64,000 nt of DNA from Pedobacter sp. W3I1 (GCF_030816015.1 NZ_JAUSXN010000001.1:3968001-4032000); one strand, 5' to 3'. Shown: positions 28,280 through 36,876, numbered from the stretch's first letter. The notes: generated by a model not told the origin, from the letters alone. Numbers and translations: made by a program.

Positions 28280-28723
28280 TTTATTTTTTTACAAGGGTAC
28301 AAAAAATATAGAGTGATGAAAAATAGAAGATGTTAAATAGTAATGGAACTAATTAAGCACCTGGGGATGTACCTGCTCTTTTGTTCTTTGTTGCAAAAAC
28401 ACTTCCTTTTAATTTCGAATACTAATCAAAACTGAATAAAATGAACTAAACAAGTTTGCCCTTTAAAATGTTATCAAAAAAGAAAAGGGTAACCACATCC
28501 ATGTTTACCCCTTTCCAATTACTCCCGTGTTAGAGGAACTATAATTACACTGGTGAAGCAATTTTTGTTTGCTTTATCTATATAATCATACACCTTAAGT
28601 CTGAAAAAAAGATAGTAAAACTGCTGTTTCTTTAAACCATATTTTTAATTTCGCTCAAATCACCCTATAATTTGTCTTTAATGGCCACCTAAAAGCAGAG
28701 CTGGAACTATTAATTTAGTCTAT
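28280..28723. other. Intergenic region with no gene seen
   Basis: About 440 bp between two outward-facing genes. It should hold their promoters. A weak hairpin (GGGTAA/TTACCC around 28487..28510) is present, without a following T-run that would support a terminator. No reading frame of interest was found. Confidence 0.3.
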
Positions 28724-29140
28724 ATGAAAAAGAATGCCTTAATAGCCAGTGTTGAGATAAACCAGCCGATTAACCTGGTTTGGAAAATCTGGAATGAACC
28801 AGAACATATTGCCAGGTGGAATGCTCCGTCAGACGAATGGATCAACAAGAAAATTGAAAATAACCTGATAGAAGGGGGTGGTTTTTTATACGTTATGGCC
28901 AAAAAAGACGGAACTGAAAGTTTTGATTTTAGCGGAACTTACACAGAAATAATTGAGCATGAACGAATTGTTTATACATTAGACGATGAGCGGAAAAGCC
29001 TGATCACTTTTACTGGAAGTAACCCTGTTACCCTTACCGAAATCTTTGAACCTGTTGAAGGCCTTGATTTGACCATGCAACAGAAATTCTGTCAATCGGG
29101 ACTGAACCAGCTTAAAACATACGCGGAATCAGCATTATAG
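28724..29140 (+). CDS. AHSA1/SRPBCC-domain protein
   Basis: A 138-residue START/Bet v1-fold protein of the AHSA1 group (activator of Hsp90 ATPase homologue 1-like). The N-terminal IDQPINLVWKIW-type strand-helix (here VEINQPINLVWKIWNEPEHI), WNAPSDEW, GGGFLYVMAKKDG and the C-terminal helix with QQKFCQSGLNQLKTYAES are typical. Such proteins bind small hydrophobic ligands; bacterial members are mostly uncharacterised. It is monocistronic and converges with the PepSY gene, with 8 bp between the stop codons. Confidence 0.88.
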   Translation: MKKNALIASVEINQPINLVWKIWNEPEHIARWNAPSDEWINKKIENNLIEGGGFLYVMAKKDGTESFDFSGTYTEIIEHERIVYTLDDERKSLITFTGSNPVTLTEIFEPVEGLDLTMQQKFCQSGLNQLKTYAESAL

Positions 29141-29148
29141 AATAGATT

Positions 29149-30240
29149 TTATGCTTTCTTTCTGGGCTTTTTCCTTTTCTTCCACCAGATGATAAAACCG
29201 GTAATCGGCAAACTCGCTGCAACCAAAGCCGCTAAAAAAGAAAGAATTTTATTTGGAAGCCCCAAAAGCCTGCCTGTGTGCAGATCGTAATTGGTGGCTT
29301 CTATTAAATCGGCTCCATTAAAATCTTTATACAGTTTAGCTCTGGTCATTGTGCCAGTAGCTTCCTCATAAAAAAAGGTATTCTGGTTGCGTGCCCAACG
29401 GTACGGATAGATCATCCTTAACCGCAGTTCGCCTTTGCCACGCAGCGAAAAACTAGTAGAAATAACACCAGGGTATTTAATTTTGGCTTCAGTGTAAATT
29501 TTATTGTAACGTATGGGTACGGAGTCAATATGCGTAGGTTTGGCTAAAACGATAGCTTTGCCCTGCCCTAATTTACTTCCGGTAAAAAAGCTGGCTGCAT
29601 TTTTCACCTCTTTAAATGCAAAGTACAAACCGCTTAAAGCAGTAAGCAATAGCACAACTGATGCATAAAAGCCCAATACGTTGTGTAAATCGTAATTTAG
29701 TCGTTTAAATGAAGCTTTCCTTTTAATAGTTAACGATTGTTTTAATAACCGCATTTGGCCAGGAAACCAGAGTACCAGCCCCGTGATCAGCATCAGTACA
29801 AAAATAACCACCGACCACTGCATAATAAACTTCCCGGGTTTACCTAACAATAGCGAGGTATGGATATGTTCTACAACCTGGAGCCAATCTTCACCACCCT
29901 TTTTAACTAAAGTGGCATCGTAAGGGTTAAAGTAGTAAACCATTCCCTTTTTACTGATAATTTCGACCGTTGCATTGGGCAGCGCATCTTCAATTCTGAT
30001 CAGCCTTAGTTCATCTTTAGGCGAAAGTTTTTCGAATCCCGAAATCACTTTATCTAAACCTATAAAAGGCTTTTGTTGAAGCCGTACGTAGCGAAAATCT
30101 TTTTGTGTAAAATCCCTGATCTCTTCTTCAAAGATATACAGCGCACCTGTTACACTAATAATAAATACCACCAGGCCAGTTGCCAGGCCGAGCCAGAGAT
30201 GAATGTTCCTGATGGTATTTTTAAAATTCTTTTTCTTCAT
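29149..30240 (-). CDS. PepSY-domain membrane protein, ferrisiderophore-reductase type
   Basis: A 363-residue inner-membrane protein of the PepSY_TM family with four predicted helices: NIHLWLGLATGLVVFIISVTG (about 13-33), SVVIFVLMLITGLVLWFPG, VLGFYASVVLLLTALSGLYFAF and ILSFLAALVAASLPITGFIIWW. The His-rich helix starts (NIHLWLG, YDLHNVLG) could ligate haem. In this family the genes sit beside siderophore receptors and the proteins are proposed to reduce ferric siderophores in the periplasm. It begins 3 bp after the stop of the receptor gene, so the two are co-transcribed. Confidence 0.87.
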   Translation of the reverse strand: MKKKNFKNTIRNIHLWLGLATGLVVFIISVTGALYIFEEEIRDFTQKDFRYVRLQQKPFIGLDKVISGFEKLSPKDELRLIRIEDALPNATVEIISKKGMVYYFNPYDATLVKKGGEDWLQVVEHIHTSLLLGKPGKFIMQWSVVIFVLMLITGLVLWFPGQMRLLKQSLTIKRKASFKRLNYDLHNVLGFYASVVLLLTALSGLYFAFKEVKNAASFFTGSKLGQGKAIVLAKPTHIDSVPIRYNKIYTEAKIKYPGVISTSFSLRGKGELRLRMIYPYRWARNQNTFFYEEATGTMTRAKLYKDFNGADLIEATNYDLHTGRLLGLPNKILSFLAALVAASLPITGFIIWWKKRKKPRKKA

Positions 30241-30243
30241 TGC

Positions 30244-32595
30244 CTAAAAAGCGTAACCTAGCGAAAGGTTAAATCTGCGTCCATTCCCCCTCACATAATT
30301 TACATTGCTGCCATAAAACTGAGAAATAGCAGGATAATAAACTTTATTCAATAAATTTTCTACACCTACCGATAGTTTTAAAGGTTGTGTAACCTGATAT
30401 ACTGCTGCAACATTAAATAAGTTAAAGGCTTTTACCGGACCCTCGCCGATTAAATATTTACCTGCAGCATTGGTTTTAAAACGGTCGCGATTTCCAACAC
30501 GCATCCAGTTTACATCCAGACTTAAATTTTTAATGCCTGAATATTTTAGATAAACAGTAGTTTTTGATGGAGGGATACGCGTTGTGTTTAAATACACATC
30601 TTTCTCTCCGTTAAAATTACCATCATCATCTACATCGCCTTTTCCTTCTACTTGGGCATAATTACCACCAATGCTCAGCTCTTGTAAAACCTGATAATCA
30701 GCCTGGATTTCGAATCCATAAACACGCTCAGGAATACGTTGAGAGATATAAGTGCCATTTACTTCTAAAAGATTGGCGCCCAGTTTGGAAGTGCTGTAGT
30801 AATAAGCTGCGCTGAAATTCAGTTTGCCTAGGCTGCTGCTAAAACCAGCTTCATAATTGTTTACAATGATTGGTTTAGTATCCAACTGCGATAAAGTATT
30901 GCTTTTTGCTGCCCTTAACACCCTGCCTAGCTCAAATACCGAGAATGACTGTGCATAACTGATAAAGGGGTTAAAAAACTTGAATTTTGAATAACGTGCA
31001 CCAGCATTAAACACCAAAGCATTGTAATTTAATTTACCGCCCTGCACCGCTATACTCCCTGCACCATTTGCACCCGTAGCCAGGGTATTAAAATCGTCTA
31101 CATCAATGTTAATATTTTCGACTCTTAAACCGCCTTTTATTGTTAAATCATTAATTAAAGTTGCAGAAGCCTGTAAGTAGGGTGCAAAGTTCACCATATT
31201 CATATTAGGCACCCATAAACGGCCATCAGTTAAACTTTGAGCAGTTTTATCATTCATTAAATCTAAACCATAGTTCAATTGCATGGGCACCTCATCTGTA
31301 ACGTTAAAAGGGGTGTTCAAGTTTACCCTTGCGCCCTTTTTAGTAGAGGTAATGGCCGATTGGCCGCTTCCGAAAAATGATGCTGAGTTAGAATAAATGG
31401 TATAAAAGTCCTGATAATATACATTGGCTGTTAAATCCGTTTTACCGAAAATCTGCTGATTGGTGTATTGTAAATTAACATTATGGTTAAATCTTGTTCC
31501 TTCATCTTCACCCAATCTTGTTCCATAAATACCAATAGCCGGCGATTGACCGTAAACGCCATCTTTGGTTAGGTATTTAGAATGCTGTCTGGAGCTGAAA
31601 TAATTATACATTACCTGTAAACGTTGCTTTGGGGTAAAGTTATAACCTACTTTTACAAAACCATTGTAAGATTTAGTTTCACCAAGGCCATATTCCGGCG
31701 AGATGACCAGGCCTTCAGCATCGCGGAAAACACCCGTTTTTTCAAACATGCCGCTTACCAGGTAATCAAATTTACCTGTTTTACCATAAAGCTGTTGCGA
31801 AAAACGGTAGCCAATGGTGCTATCGCCTTTTAAGTTTCCTGTAATTCCGGCTTGAGAGTAACCTCCGAATGATTTTCCTTTGTCGGCCTTTTTAGTAATA
31901 TAATTAATCAAGCCGCCTTCTGCACCATTACCATAAATAGCGGTGGCACCTTTAATCACTTCAACACGCTCAATAACTGAAGGATCTATACTGCGAATGT
32001 CTCTTCCTCCTGCTCTTAGTGGCGTAGATTGTGGAATACCATCAATTAATACCAAAACATTTCTACCTCGCAAAGTCTGACCAGAGTTCCCTGTTTGATT
32101 GGTAGAAAAACCTAATCCAGGGACACTGTAGGAAAGTATGTTAGCCAAATTCGGGCTGATGGTTGATTGTGTATTCAATTCCTTAGCGGTAAGCACCGTC
32201 ACCGATGATGGCGTTTGCGATAATGATTCTGGCCTTCTGCTTGCCGAAACAATGACGTCGTTAAGTTCTGAGTGCTGCTCTTTTAAAACAAATGTTACCT
32301 GAGTGGTATCATTTGCAGTAACTGATACACCCTGTTCAAACTGATCGTAACCTGTAATCGAAATCTTAATCTGTTGGTTTCCTACAGGGACAGCTGTTAA
32401 TTTAAATGCACCTGTTTTATCAGAAGTGGTTTTAAGATTCTGTTTTTTAACCTGTATGTTGGCGAAAGGTATGCTATTCCCCAACGAATCGACAACTTTT
32501 CCGCTAATTGTTCCCTTCCCTGTTTGTGCAAAGAGGGTGATTGTGGATAGCATAATAAGAGTCGTGGCAAAAAATTTTATGTATGGGTGTTTCAT
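30244..32595 (-). CDS. TonB-dependent siderophore receptor
   Basis: A 783-residue outer-membrane receptor with signal peptide (ending TLFAQ), a carboxypeptidase-regulatory-like domain (about 25-110, GTISGKVVDSLGNSIPFANI), a plug (VIVSASRRPESLSQTPSSVTV; IERVEVIKGATAIYGNGAEGG) and a 22-strand barrel ending NLSLGYAF. It lacks SusC signatures and a SusD partner and, paired with the PepSY membrane protein, is best read as a ferric-siderophore importer of the FhuE/FpvA type. The upstream 150 bp probably holds an iron-regulated promoter, but I cannot identify a Fur box with confidence. Confidence 0.9.
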   Translation of the reverse strand: MKHPYIKFFATTLIMLSTITLFAQTGKGTISGKVVDSLGNSIPFANIQVKKQNLKTTSDKTGAFKLTAVPVGNQQIKISITGYDQFEQGVSVTANDTTQVTFVLKEQHSELNDVIVSASRRPESLSQTPSSVTVLTAKELNTQSTISPNLANILSYSVPGLGFSTNQTGNSGQTLRGRNVLVLIDGIPQSTPLRAGGRDIRSIDPSVIERVEVIKGATAIYGNGAEGGLINYITKKADKGKSFGGYSQAGITGNLKGDSTIGYRFSQQLYGKTGKFDYLVSGMFEKTGVFRDAEGLVISPEYGLGETKSYNGFVKVGYNFTPKQRLQVMYNYFSSRQHSKYLTKDGVYGQSPAIGIYGTRLGEDEGTRFNHNVNLQYTNQQIFGKTDLTANVYYQDFYTIYSNSASFFGSGQSAITSTKKGARVNLNTPFNVTDEVPMQLNYGLDLMNDKTAQSLTDGRLWVPNMNMVNFAPYLQASATLINDLTIKGGLRVENINIDVDDFNTLATGANGAGSIAVQGGKLNYNALVFNAGARYSKFKFFNPFISYAQSFSVFELGRVLRAAKSNTLSQLDTKPIIVNNYEAGFSSSLGKLNFSAAYYYSTSKLGANLLEVNGTYISQRIPERVYGFEIQADYQVLQELSIGGNYAQVEGKGDVDDDGNFNGEKDVYLNTTRIPPSKTTVYLKYSGIKNLSLDVNWMRVGNRDRFKTNAAGKYLIGEGPVKAFNLFNVAAVYQVTQPLKLSVGVENLLNKVYYPAISQFYGSNVNYVRGNGRRFNLSLGYAF

Positions 32596-32756
32596 GCAAT
32601 TTTAAATTTCGGCAAAGCTAACATTATTTAGACTCGTTAAAAATAATAAATGAAAAAAGATAGCTAACCGGCATTTAATCATGCAACATTTTAAAATAAA
32701 TAAGGCATAAGATTTAATTTATTTGATATTTGCGTTAAATCGTTTTGAGTAAAAAG

Positions 32757-33545
32757 ATGTTGGAAACAAAGATTACGTACGCCATGATAACCGGAGCCAG
32801 TAAAGGTATTGGCAAATCGATGGCCATTGCGCTGGCCAGGAGAAAAATCAATCTGTTGCTTATTTCCCGCTCCACTGATGAATTAGGTGTTTTACAAACC
32901 GCTATTAAAAACCAATATGGGGTTGAAGTGCATATCCTGGCAATCGATCTTAGCCAGGCGCAAGCCCCAAAAGCAGTATATAACTGGATAACAGAAAAGA
33001 ATTACGCCATTCATATACTGATTAACAATGCAGGTTACGGATTGTGGGGGAAATTTGGAGAACTGGATTTAGGTGCCCAGTTAGAAATGTGTCAATTAAA
33101 CATGACTACAGTAACTTCATTGTGCCATTTATTGCTTCCAGTCCTTTCAGCAGAAAAAAAAGCATATATACTTAACGTATGCAGTACTGCAGCCTACCAG
33201 GCGGTACCAACCCTGGCCATTTATTCGGCAACTAAAGCCTTTGTTTTATCTTTTACGAGGGCATTAAGGTTCGAACTTAAAGATGGCCCGGTTTCAGTAA
33301 GTTGCCTAAGCCCTGGCCCTGTTGATACTGGTTTTGCACACCGCGCCGGACTGGATGCTTTTAGCAAAATGGCGGAGAAATTTAATATGAAACCCGATGA
33401 AGTGGCCGAAATTGCCATTAAAGGAATGTTCGCCGGAAAATCTGAAATTATTCCAGGTTTTACCAATATTATCAGTGTGTATGCCAATAGGATCCTGTCG
33501 AAAGGGTTCATCGAAAAAATGGCCGCAGGGATTTATAAGACTTGA
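32757..33545 (+). CDS. Short-chain dehydrogenase/reductase (SDR)
   Basis: A classical SDR of 262 residues. The NAD(P)-binding motif TGASKGIG lies at 12-19, NNAG at 90-93, and the catalytic triad is Ser143 (NVCSTAA), Tyr156 and Lys160 (YSATK). I prefer the ATG at 32757; an in-frame TTG at 32745 would add four residues. The sequence resembles the DltE/YdfG-like group of unknown substrate (LCHLLLPVL, GPVDTGFA). It is divergent from the siderophore receptor and monocistronic. Confidence 0.88.
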   Translation: MLETKITYAMITGASKGIGKSMAIALARRKINLLLISRSTDELGVLQTAIKNQYGVEVHILAIDLSQAQAPKAVYNWITEKNYAIHILINNAGYGLWGKFGELDLGAQLEMCQLNMTTVTSLCHLLLPVLSAEKKAYILNVCSTAAYQAVPTLAIYSATKAFVLSFTRALRFELKDGPVSVSCLSPGPVDTGFAHRAGLDAFSKMAEKFNMKPDEVAEIAIKGMFAGKSEIIPGFTNIISVYANRILSKGFIEKMAAGIYKT

Positions 33546-34248
33546 TAAAGTCTGAAAGTTAGAGGTCGGACGATTACTATCGCATACTCACCTTCTATGA
33601 TTTTAGTCTATGTGCAGTCAGATGTTTCCATGAATTATCATGGTTGATGCATGAGTGTAGGATGGTAACATCCAACACCACGGATAAATAGAAGTAGTTT
33701 GTAAAATGGTTTGGAAATGAGCAGTTCTGCGTGCTTGGCAGCTGTAGTCCCGCTCCATTACAAGTCCGTCCCGATGAATCGGGATTCCTCGTTTATGGGC
33801 TTTTCATTACATTCGGGTTTAGGAACAAAGTTTCTGTAACCTGCAACACGAAAATGAAATGCTATTTTAGCCATTTAGCCCCGGTTGAAGCGTTACCCTG
33901 CAGCAACGAGGTACGAGGAAGCGAAGCGTAAAAGTGGAAAACGGGAAGAAACTCATTGATTTGCACAGATATTGCGCTCCAAATAAAATCGTTTTTAATA
34001 AAACCCTTAGTGTCGGATGGTAATAGCTAGCACCACGAGGTTGTGCAGTTAGATGTTACCATCTGACTGATCATATACCTCATTTCCATGAATTATCTTT
34101 GTCGATGTATGAGTGTCGGATGGTAACATCCAACACCACGGATAATTTAGAAACGGAATGTAGTGTCAGATGGTAATAGCTAACACTACAGAATACTTCT
34201 CCAAAAAAAATATTTTAAATAAAATTCTTTCGTATATTAAACGAATGT
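33546..34248. repeat. Repeat-rich intergenic region with GTAA-loop hairpins
   Basis: About 700 bp without a gene. It carries hairpin repeats of one family at 33655..33678 and 34113..34136 (GTGT-n-GGATG-GTAA-CATCC-n-ACAC), a variant at 34046..34069 in opposite orientation (TTAC loop), and weaker copies at 34010..34036 and 34163..34186. The two best copies sit in longer direct repeats of about 63 bp (33625..33687 and 34082..34145). Between them, 33710..33960 looks like another repeated sequence, with the hairpin TCCCGAT-GA-ATCGGGA near 33773..33788. Confidence 0.7.
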
Positions 34249-34283
34249 TACATTTGTATTAAATACTACTAATTCTATAGGAT
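34249..34283 (+). promoter_or_regulatory. Promoter and shared 13-bp motif of the PhyH leader
   Basis: TACATTTG at 34249..34256 is an exact match to the Bacteroidetes -7 consensus TAnnTTTG. Downstream, AATTCTATAGGAT (34271..34283) directly precedes the leader ATG; the same 13 bases occur in the same sense upstream of the FGE leader (53627..53639). At 34266..34280 it forms a partial dyad, CTACT-N5-TATAG. An alternative -7 box, TACGTTTT at 34301..34308, would put the motif upstream of the promoter as in the other copy. Confidence 0.5.
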
Positions 34284-34364
34284 ATGTCGAATAAAACAAA
34301 TACGTTTTATTTTCCTTCAGTACCGAACCACTCGCCAATGCGAATGTGCTGTTGCTGCGCATAA
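34284..34364 (+). CDS. Cysteine-rich leader peptide ending MRMCCCCA, upstream of PhyH
   Basis: A 26-codon frame starting in GATATG and ending Met-Arg-Met-Cys-Cys-Cys-Cys-Ala-stop, 48 nt before the PhyH start. An internal ATG at 34338 would give only the 8-residue peptide. A second frame at 53488..53580 has the same last eight residues, a similar start (NK...FYF.S) and different Cys codons (TGC TGT TGC TGC here, TGT TGT TGT TGC there), which argues for selection on the peptide. Polycysteine upstream ORFs act as cysteine-responsive attenuators in mycobacteria; I infer a comparable role here. No transcript data are available. Confidence 0.68.
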   Translation: MSNKTNTFYFPSVPNHSPMRMCCCCA

Positions 34365-34412
34365 CTCTATCTCTAATTTACCCTTTTCCTTAAATCTTTT
34401 AAATTATTAAAC

Positions 34413-35219
34413 ATGGCCACATCGTATCCAACCTTTACCTTATCTGAACAATTAACACAAGAACAGCTTGATTTTTTTAACACACATGGGTTTATCCATT
34501 TCAAGAATTTCATCAAACCCGAAACGGTTTCTTCCATTATCGATGCTTCTAAACAAGTAGAACAAAAATGGATACAAGAAGATGTTAAAAAAATAAATGG
34601 GGTGCCAATTAAATACGGAAAAGATCTTGACGGCTCCGCAATTGTACAACGTTTTGCCTTTATTAACCAGCAACATCAAACTTTAAGCGGTCTGCTATTA
34701 GATCCACGCTTTAACGCCCTTCTTCAGTTGGCAGGAGATGGTGCACGCCTGGGTACTGAAGAAAAAGACGGCATGGTATTTAACCACTATATTAATGGAC
34801 CGGAAAGTAAGTTCAGTAAAATGGGCTGGCATACGGATGGTTTAAGGGATATTTTCTATGGTATTAAACTGAACCCGATGCTCAATGTAGGCATCCACTT
34901 GAGCACTTTAAAACCAGAAAATGGCGGGTTGAAAATTATCCCGGGTACGCACAAACAAAGTATTTACCAAATGCTTTTCCGCAAAAAATACTTCCTGGAT
35001 AACAAACCTGATGCTGAAGAAGTATCAATATTACCAGAAGCAGGAGATTTAACCATCCACGATGGAAGACTGTGGCACAGGGTGGCAGAATCGGCCATTC
35101 GGGGCGAGGAAAGTAGACGACGTGTAATCTATATTCCAATTATCGCAGGAAAATATACCCCAAAAAATGAGAATAGTCCAACCGTATTTTACCAGCGTTT
35201 TGCCGGAATTGTAAAATAA
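34413..35219 (+). CDS. PhyH-family Fe(II)/2-oxoglutarate dioxygenase
   Basis: A 268-residue cytoplasmic protein of the phytanoyl-CoA dioxygenase family. The iron-binding facial triad is visible as His140-x-Asp142 (MGWHTDGLRD) and His222 (GRLWHRV); an Arg in 236-238 (SRRRV) is placed to bind 2-oxoglutarate. N-terminal EQLDFFNTHGFIHFKNF is typical of the family. Substrates range from lipids to amino acids and natural products, so the target cannot be assigned. It leads an operon with a 50-aa ORF, a CDP-alcohol phosphatidyltransferase and GtrA, and lies behind a polycysteine leader, which suggests a sulfur-related (for example organosulfur) or lipid substrate. Confidence 0.88.
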   Translation: MATSYPTFTLSEQLTQEQLDFFNTHGFIHFKNFIKPETVSSIIDASKQVEQKWIQEDVKKINGVPIKYGKDLDGSAIVQRFAFINQQHQTLSGLLLDPRFNALLQLAGDGARLGTEEKDGMVFNHYINGPESKFSKMGWHTDGLRDIFYGIKLNPMLNVGIHLSTLKPENGGLKIIPGTHKQSIYQMLFRKKYFLDNKPDAEEVSILPEAGDLTIHDGRLWHRVAESAIRGEESRRRVIYIPIIAGKYTPKNENSPTVFYQRFAGIVK

Positions 35220-35222
35220 ATT

Positions 35223-35375
35223 ATGTTATTTGCCCTATTATTTACTTACCTGGTCAGATCAGGGAAGTTAAAGCGAATAACTGAGTTTTCTAAGGGAATT
35301 CCGAAGAAAATCAGTTTAAAATTTTATCGACCGGAAACAGCCATACTTTTTGGCTTTATACTGGTAGGGGCTTAA
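35223..35375 (+). CDS. Small 50-residue protein in the PhyH operon
   Basis: An open frame of 50 codons that starts 3 bp after the PhyH stop and ends 1 bp before the TTG start of the phosphatidyltransferase. It encodes a hydrophobic N-terminus (MLFALLFTYLV), a basic middle (RSGKLKRITEFSKGIPKK) and a hydrophobic end (TAILFGFILVGA), consistent with a small membrane or membrane-associated protein. The tight fit without gaps or overlaps is the main argument that it is translated. I do not recognise a family. Confidence 0.5.
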   Translation: MLFALLFTYLVRSGKLKRITEFSKGIPKKISLKFYRPETAILFGFILVGA

Positions 35376-35376
35376 A

Positions 35377-36066
35377 TTGGAGGGTAATATTAAAAAGGAA
35401 GAAGACCATTCAGATGGCAAAAGGGTATTTTCAGATCGGGAACGGACTAATATTTTACGTAAGGGCGAACAAAGCCTGATCCTTTTTTTACTTAAAAGGG
35501 TTCCAAAATGGATTACGCCCAATATCATGACGGGTATTGGCATGTTTGGATCACTGATTGTTTTTTCAGGCTTTATTTTGGGTAGTTTTTATGCCAAGAG
35601 TTATTTGCTAATCGGAATTTTGGGATTTATGATCAACTGGCTTGGCGATTCGCTTGATGGCAGATTGGCCTATTTCCGTAAAATACCAAGAAAATGGTAT
35701 GGTTTTGCACTCGACATTACAATGGATTGGCTCAGTATTATCCTGATTGGTTTGGGCTACTACTATTATGCTGGTGAAAACACACAAATTTTCGCTTTTC
35801 TATTCGTGGTATTATATGGCTGGTCTATGATTATTTCTCAGCTCCGTTATAAAATTACAGGCTTTTATCAAATCGATTCGGGTTCTTTAGGTCCAACCGA
35901 GTTACGGGTAATTATTTCACTTGTCCTGATAGCCGAAACTTTATTAACAGGCAGTATTACTTATTTCGCAATTGCAATGGTTACGCTGTTATTGATCTTC
36001 AACATTATTGATACGTTTAAACTTTTAAAAGCAGGCGATGCTAAAGACAAGGAGGAGAAAATATAA
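35377..36066 (+). CDS. CDP-alcohol phosphatidyltransferase family protein
   Basis: A 229-residue membrane enzyme with about six helices. The CDP-alcohol phosphotransferase motif is visible at 91-117: D91-SL-DG-RL-A-Y-x9-G109-FAL-D113-ITM-D117. The four metal-binding Asp residues are present, but the usual Arg after Ala is Tyr99. The family transfers a phosphatidyl or phospho-alcohol group from CDP to an alcohol (glycerophosphate, serine, inositol). The start is a TTG, as no ATG occurs in frame before residue 51; it lies 1 bp after the preceding stop, which suggests coupling. It overlaps the GtrA gene by one base (TAATG). Confidence 0.85.
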   Translation: MEGNIKKEEDHSDGKRVFSDRERTNILRKGEQSLILFLLKRVPKWITPNIMTGIGMFGSLIVFSGFILGSFYAKSYLLIGILGFMINWLGDSLDGRLAYFRKIPRKWYGFALDITMDWLSIILIGLGYYYYAGENTQIFAFLFVVLYGWSMIISQLRYKITGFYQIDSGSLGPTELRVIISLVLIAETLLTGSITYFAIAMVTLLLIFNIIDTFKLLKAGDAKDKEEKI

Positions 36067-36533
36067 TGACCTGGGCATCTGTTAAACTTTTCCTCAAAGC
36101 ACAGGTATCTGCTTTTTCGGGAGGCGTTACCGATTACGGCTTAATGATATTGCTAACAGAATGGTTGCATATCTATTTTGCCTTTTCGATCTTAATTTCT
36201 GGAACGCTTGGCGGGATTGTTAATTTTTGCATCAACCGTTACTGGGCATTTAAAACTGATGATGGCTATTGCAGCTCTACCAGTGGACAACTCATTCGTT
36301 TTTTCACCGTAGTTTTGGGGAGTATCTCTTTAAAATCTGGTGGTACCTATCTCCTACACCAAAGCTTAAATGTAGATTATAAAATTGGCAGGCTTTTAAT
36401 CGACAGTGTGGTTTCCTACGGATTTAACTATCCCCTAATGAAATATTGGGTGTTCAAAATCAATAAACTAAGTGCTTCTGAAGCAGATGATGAAGATTAC
36501 TTTGAAAGGCTTGGCGAAAAACAACGGGCTTAA
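36066..36533 (+). CDS. GtrA-like membrane protein
   Basis: A 155-residue protein with four predicted membrane helices and GtrA/DPMS-type motifs: AFSGGVTDYGLMILLTE at the start, GTLGGIVNFCINRYWAFK (about 48-65) and YPLMKYWVFK near the end. GtrA proteins are thought to move polyprenyl-phosphate-linked sugars across the inner membrane. It is translationally coupled to the phosphatidyltransferase, which points to a joint role in building or decorating an envelope lipid or glycan. The acidic C-terminal tail (SEADDEDYFERLGEK) is probably cytoplasmic. Confidence 0.87.
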   Translation: MTWASVKLFLKAQVSAFSGGVTDYGLMILLTEWLHIYFAFSILISGTLGGIVNFCINRYWAFKTDDGYCSSTSGQLIRFFTVVLGSISLKSGGTYLLHQSLNVDYKIGRLLIDSVVSYGFNYPLMKYWVFKINKLSASEADDEDYFERLGEKQRA

Positions 36534-36876
36534 ATGCCTGCTTATACCCATTTGCAACAGATGAATTTACCCTATCAAACGTTTGCGCGTTATTTGTTAA
36601 TGCAAGGCTAATCCGAGGGATAGTTTATTTTCTAAAATCAATATAAATCCCAGGAAATTTTAAGGAGATGATGGCTTTCGAAATGTCGTCATTGCGAAGC
36701 CAATCCTTCATTGGATGAAGCAATCTTTATAGCAAGAATATTAATTATGAAAGATTGCTTCGTCGTGCCTTCTCGCAATGACGACCCTTCTATAGTGATC
36801 TGTCATTGTTAAAGGTAAAAAGAATGTCCAGCCCAAACGATGAAGCATAAAAACTGAACACCCTGCCTTTACCTTA
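36534..36876. repeat. Intergenic region with a 97-bp inverted-repeat element
   Basis: The gap between convergent genes contains an element at 36687..36783 whose ends are CGTCATTGCGA and TCGCAATGACG, with a second inner pair (GAAGCAATCTTT at 36717..36728 and AAAGATTGCTTC). It looks like a small non-autonomous repeat of the type scattered through Bacteroidetes genomes and could act as a bidirectional terminator. Nothing else is seen. Confidence 0.7.

Noticed and set aside
28483-28516. Terminator-like hairpin GGGTAA/TTACCC
   Set aside because: Stem short, loop long and no T-run on either side; too weak to call.
33731-33931. 66-codon frame in the 33.5-34.2 kb gap
   Set aside because: It falls in repeated intergenic sequence with a hairpin (TCCCGAT/ATCGGGA); no homologue recognised.
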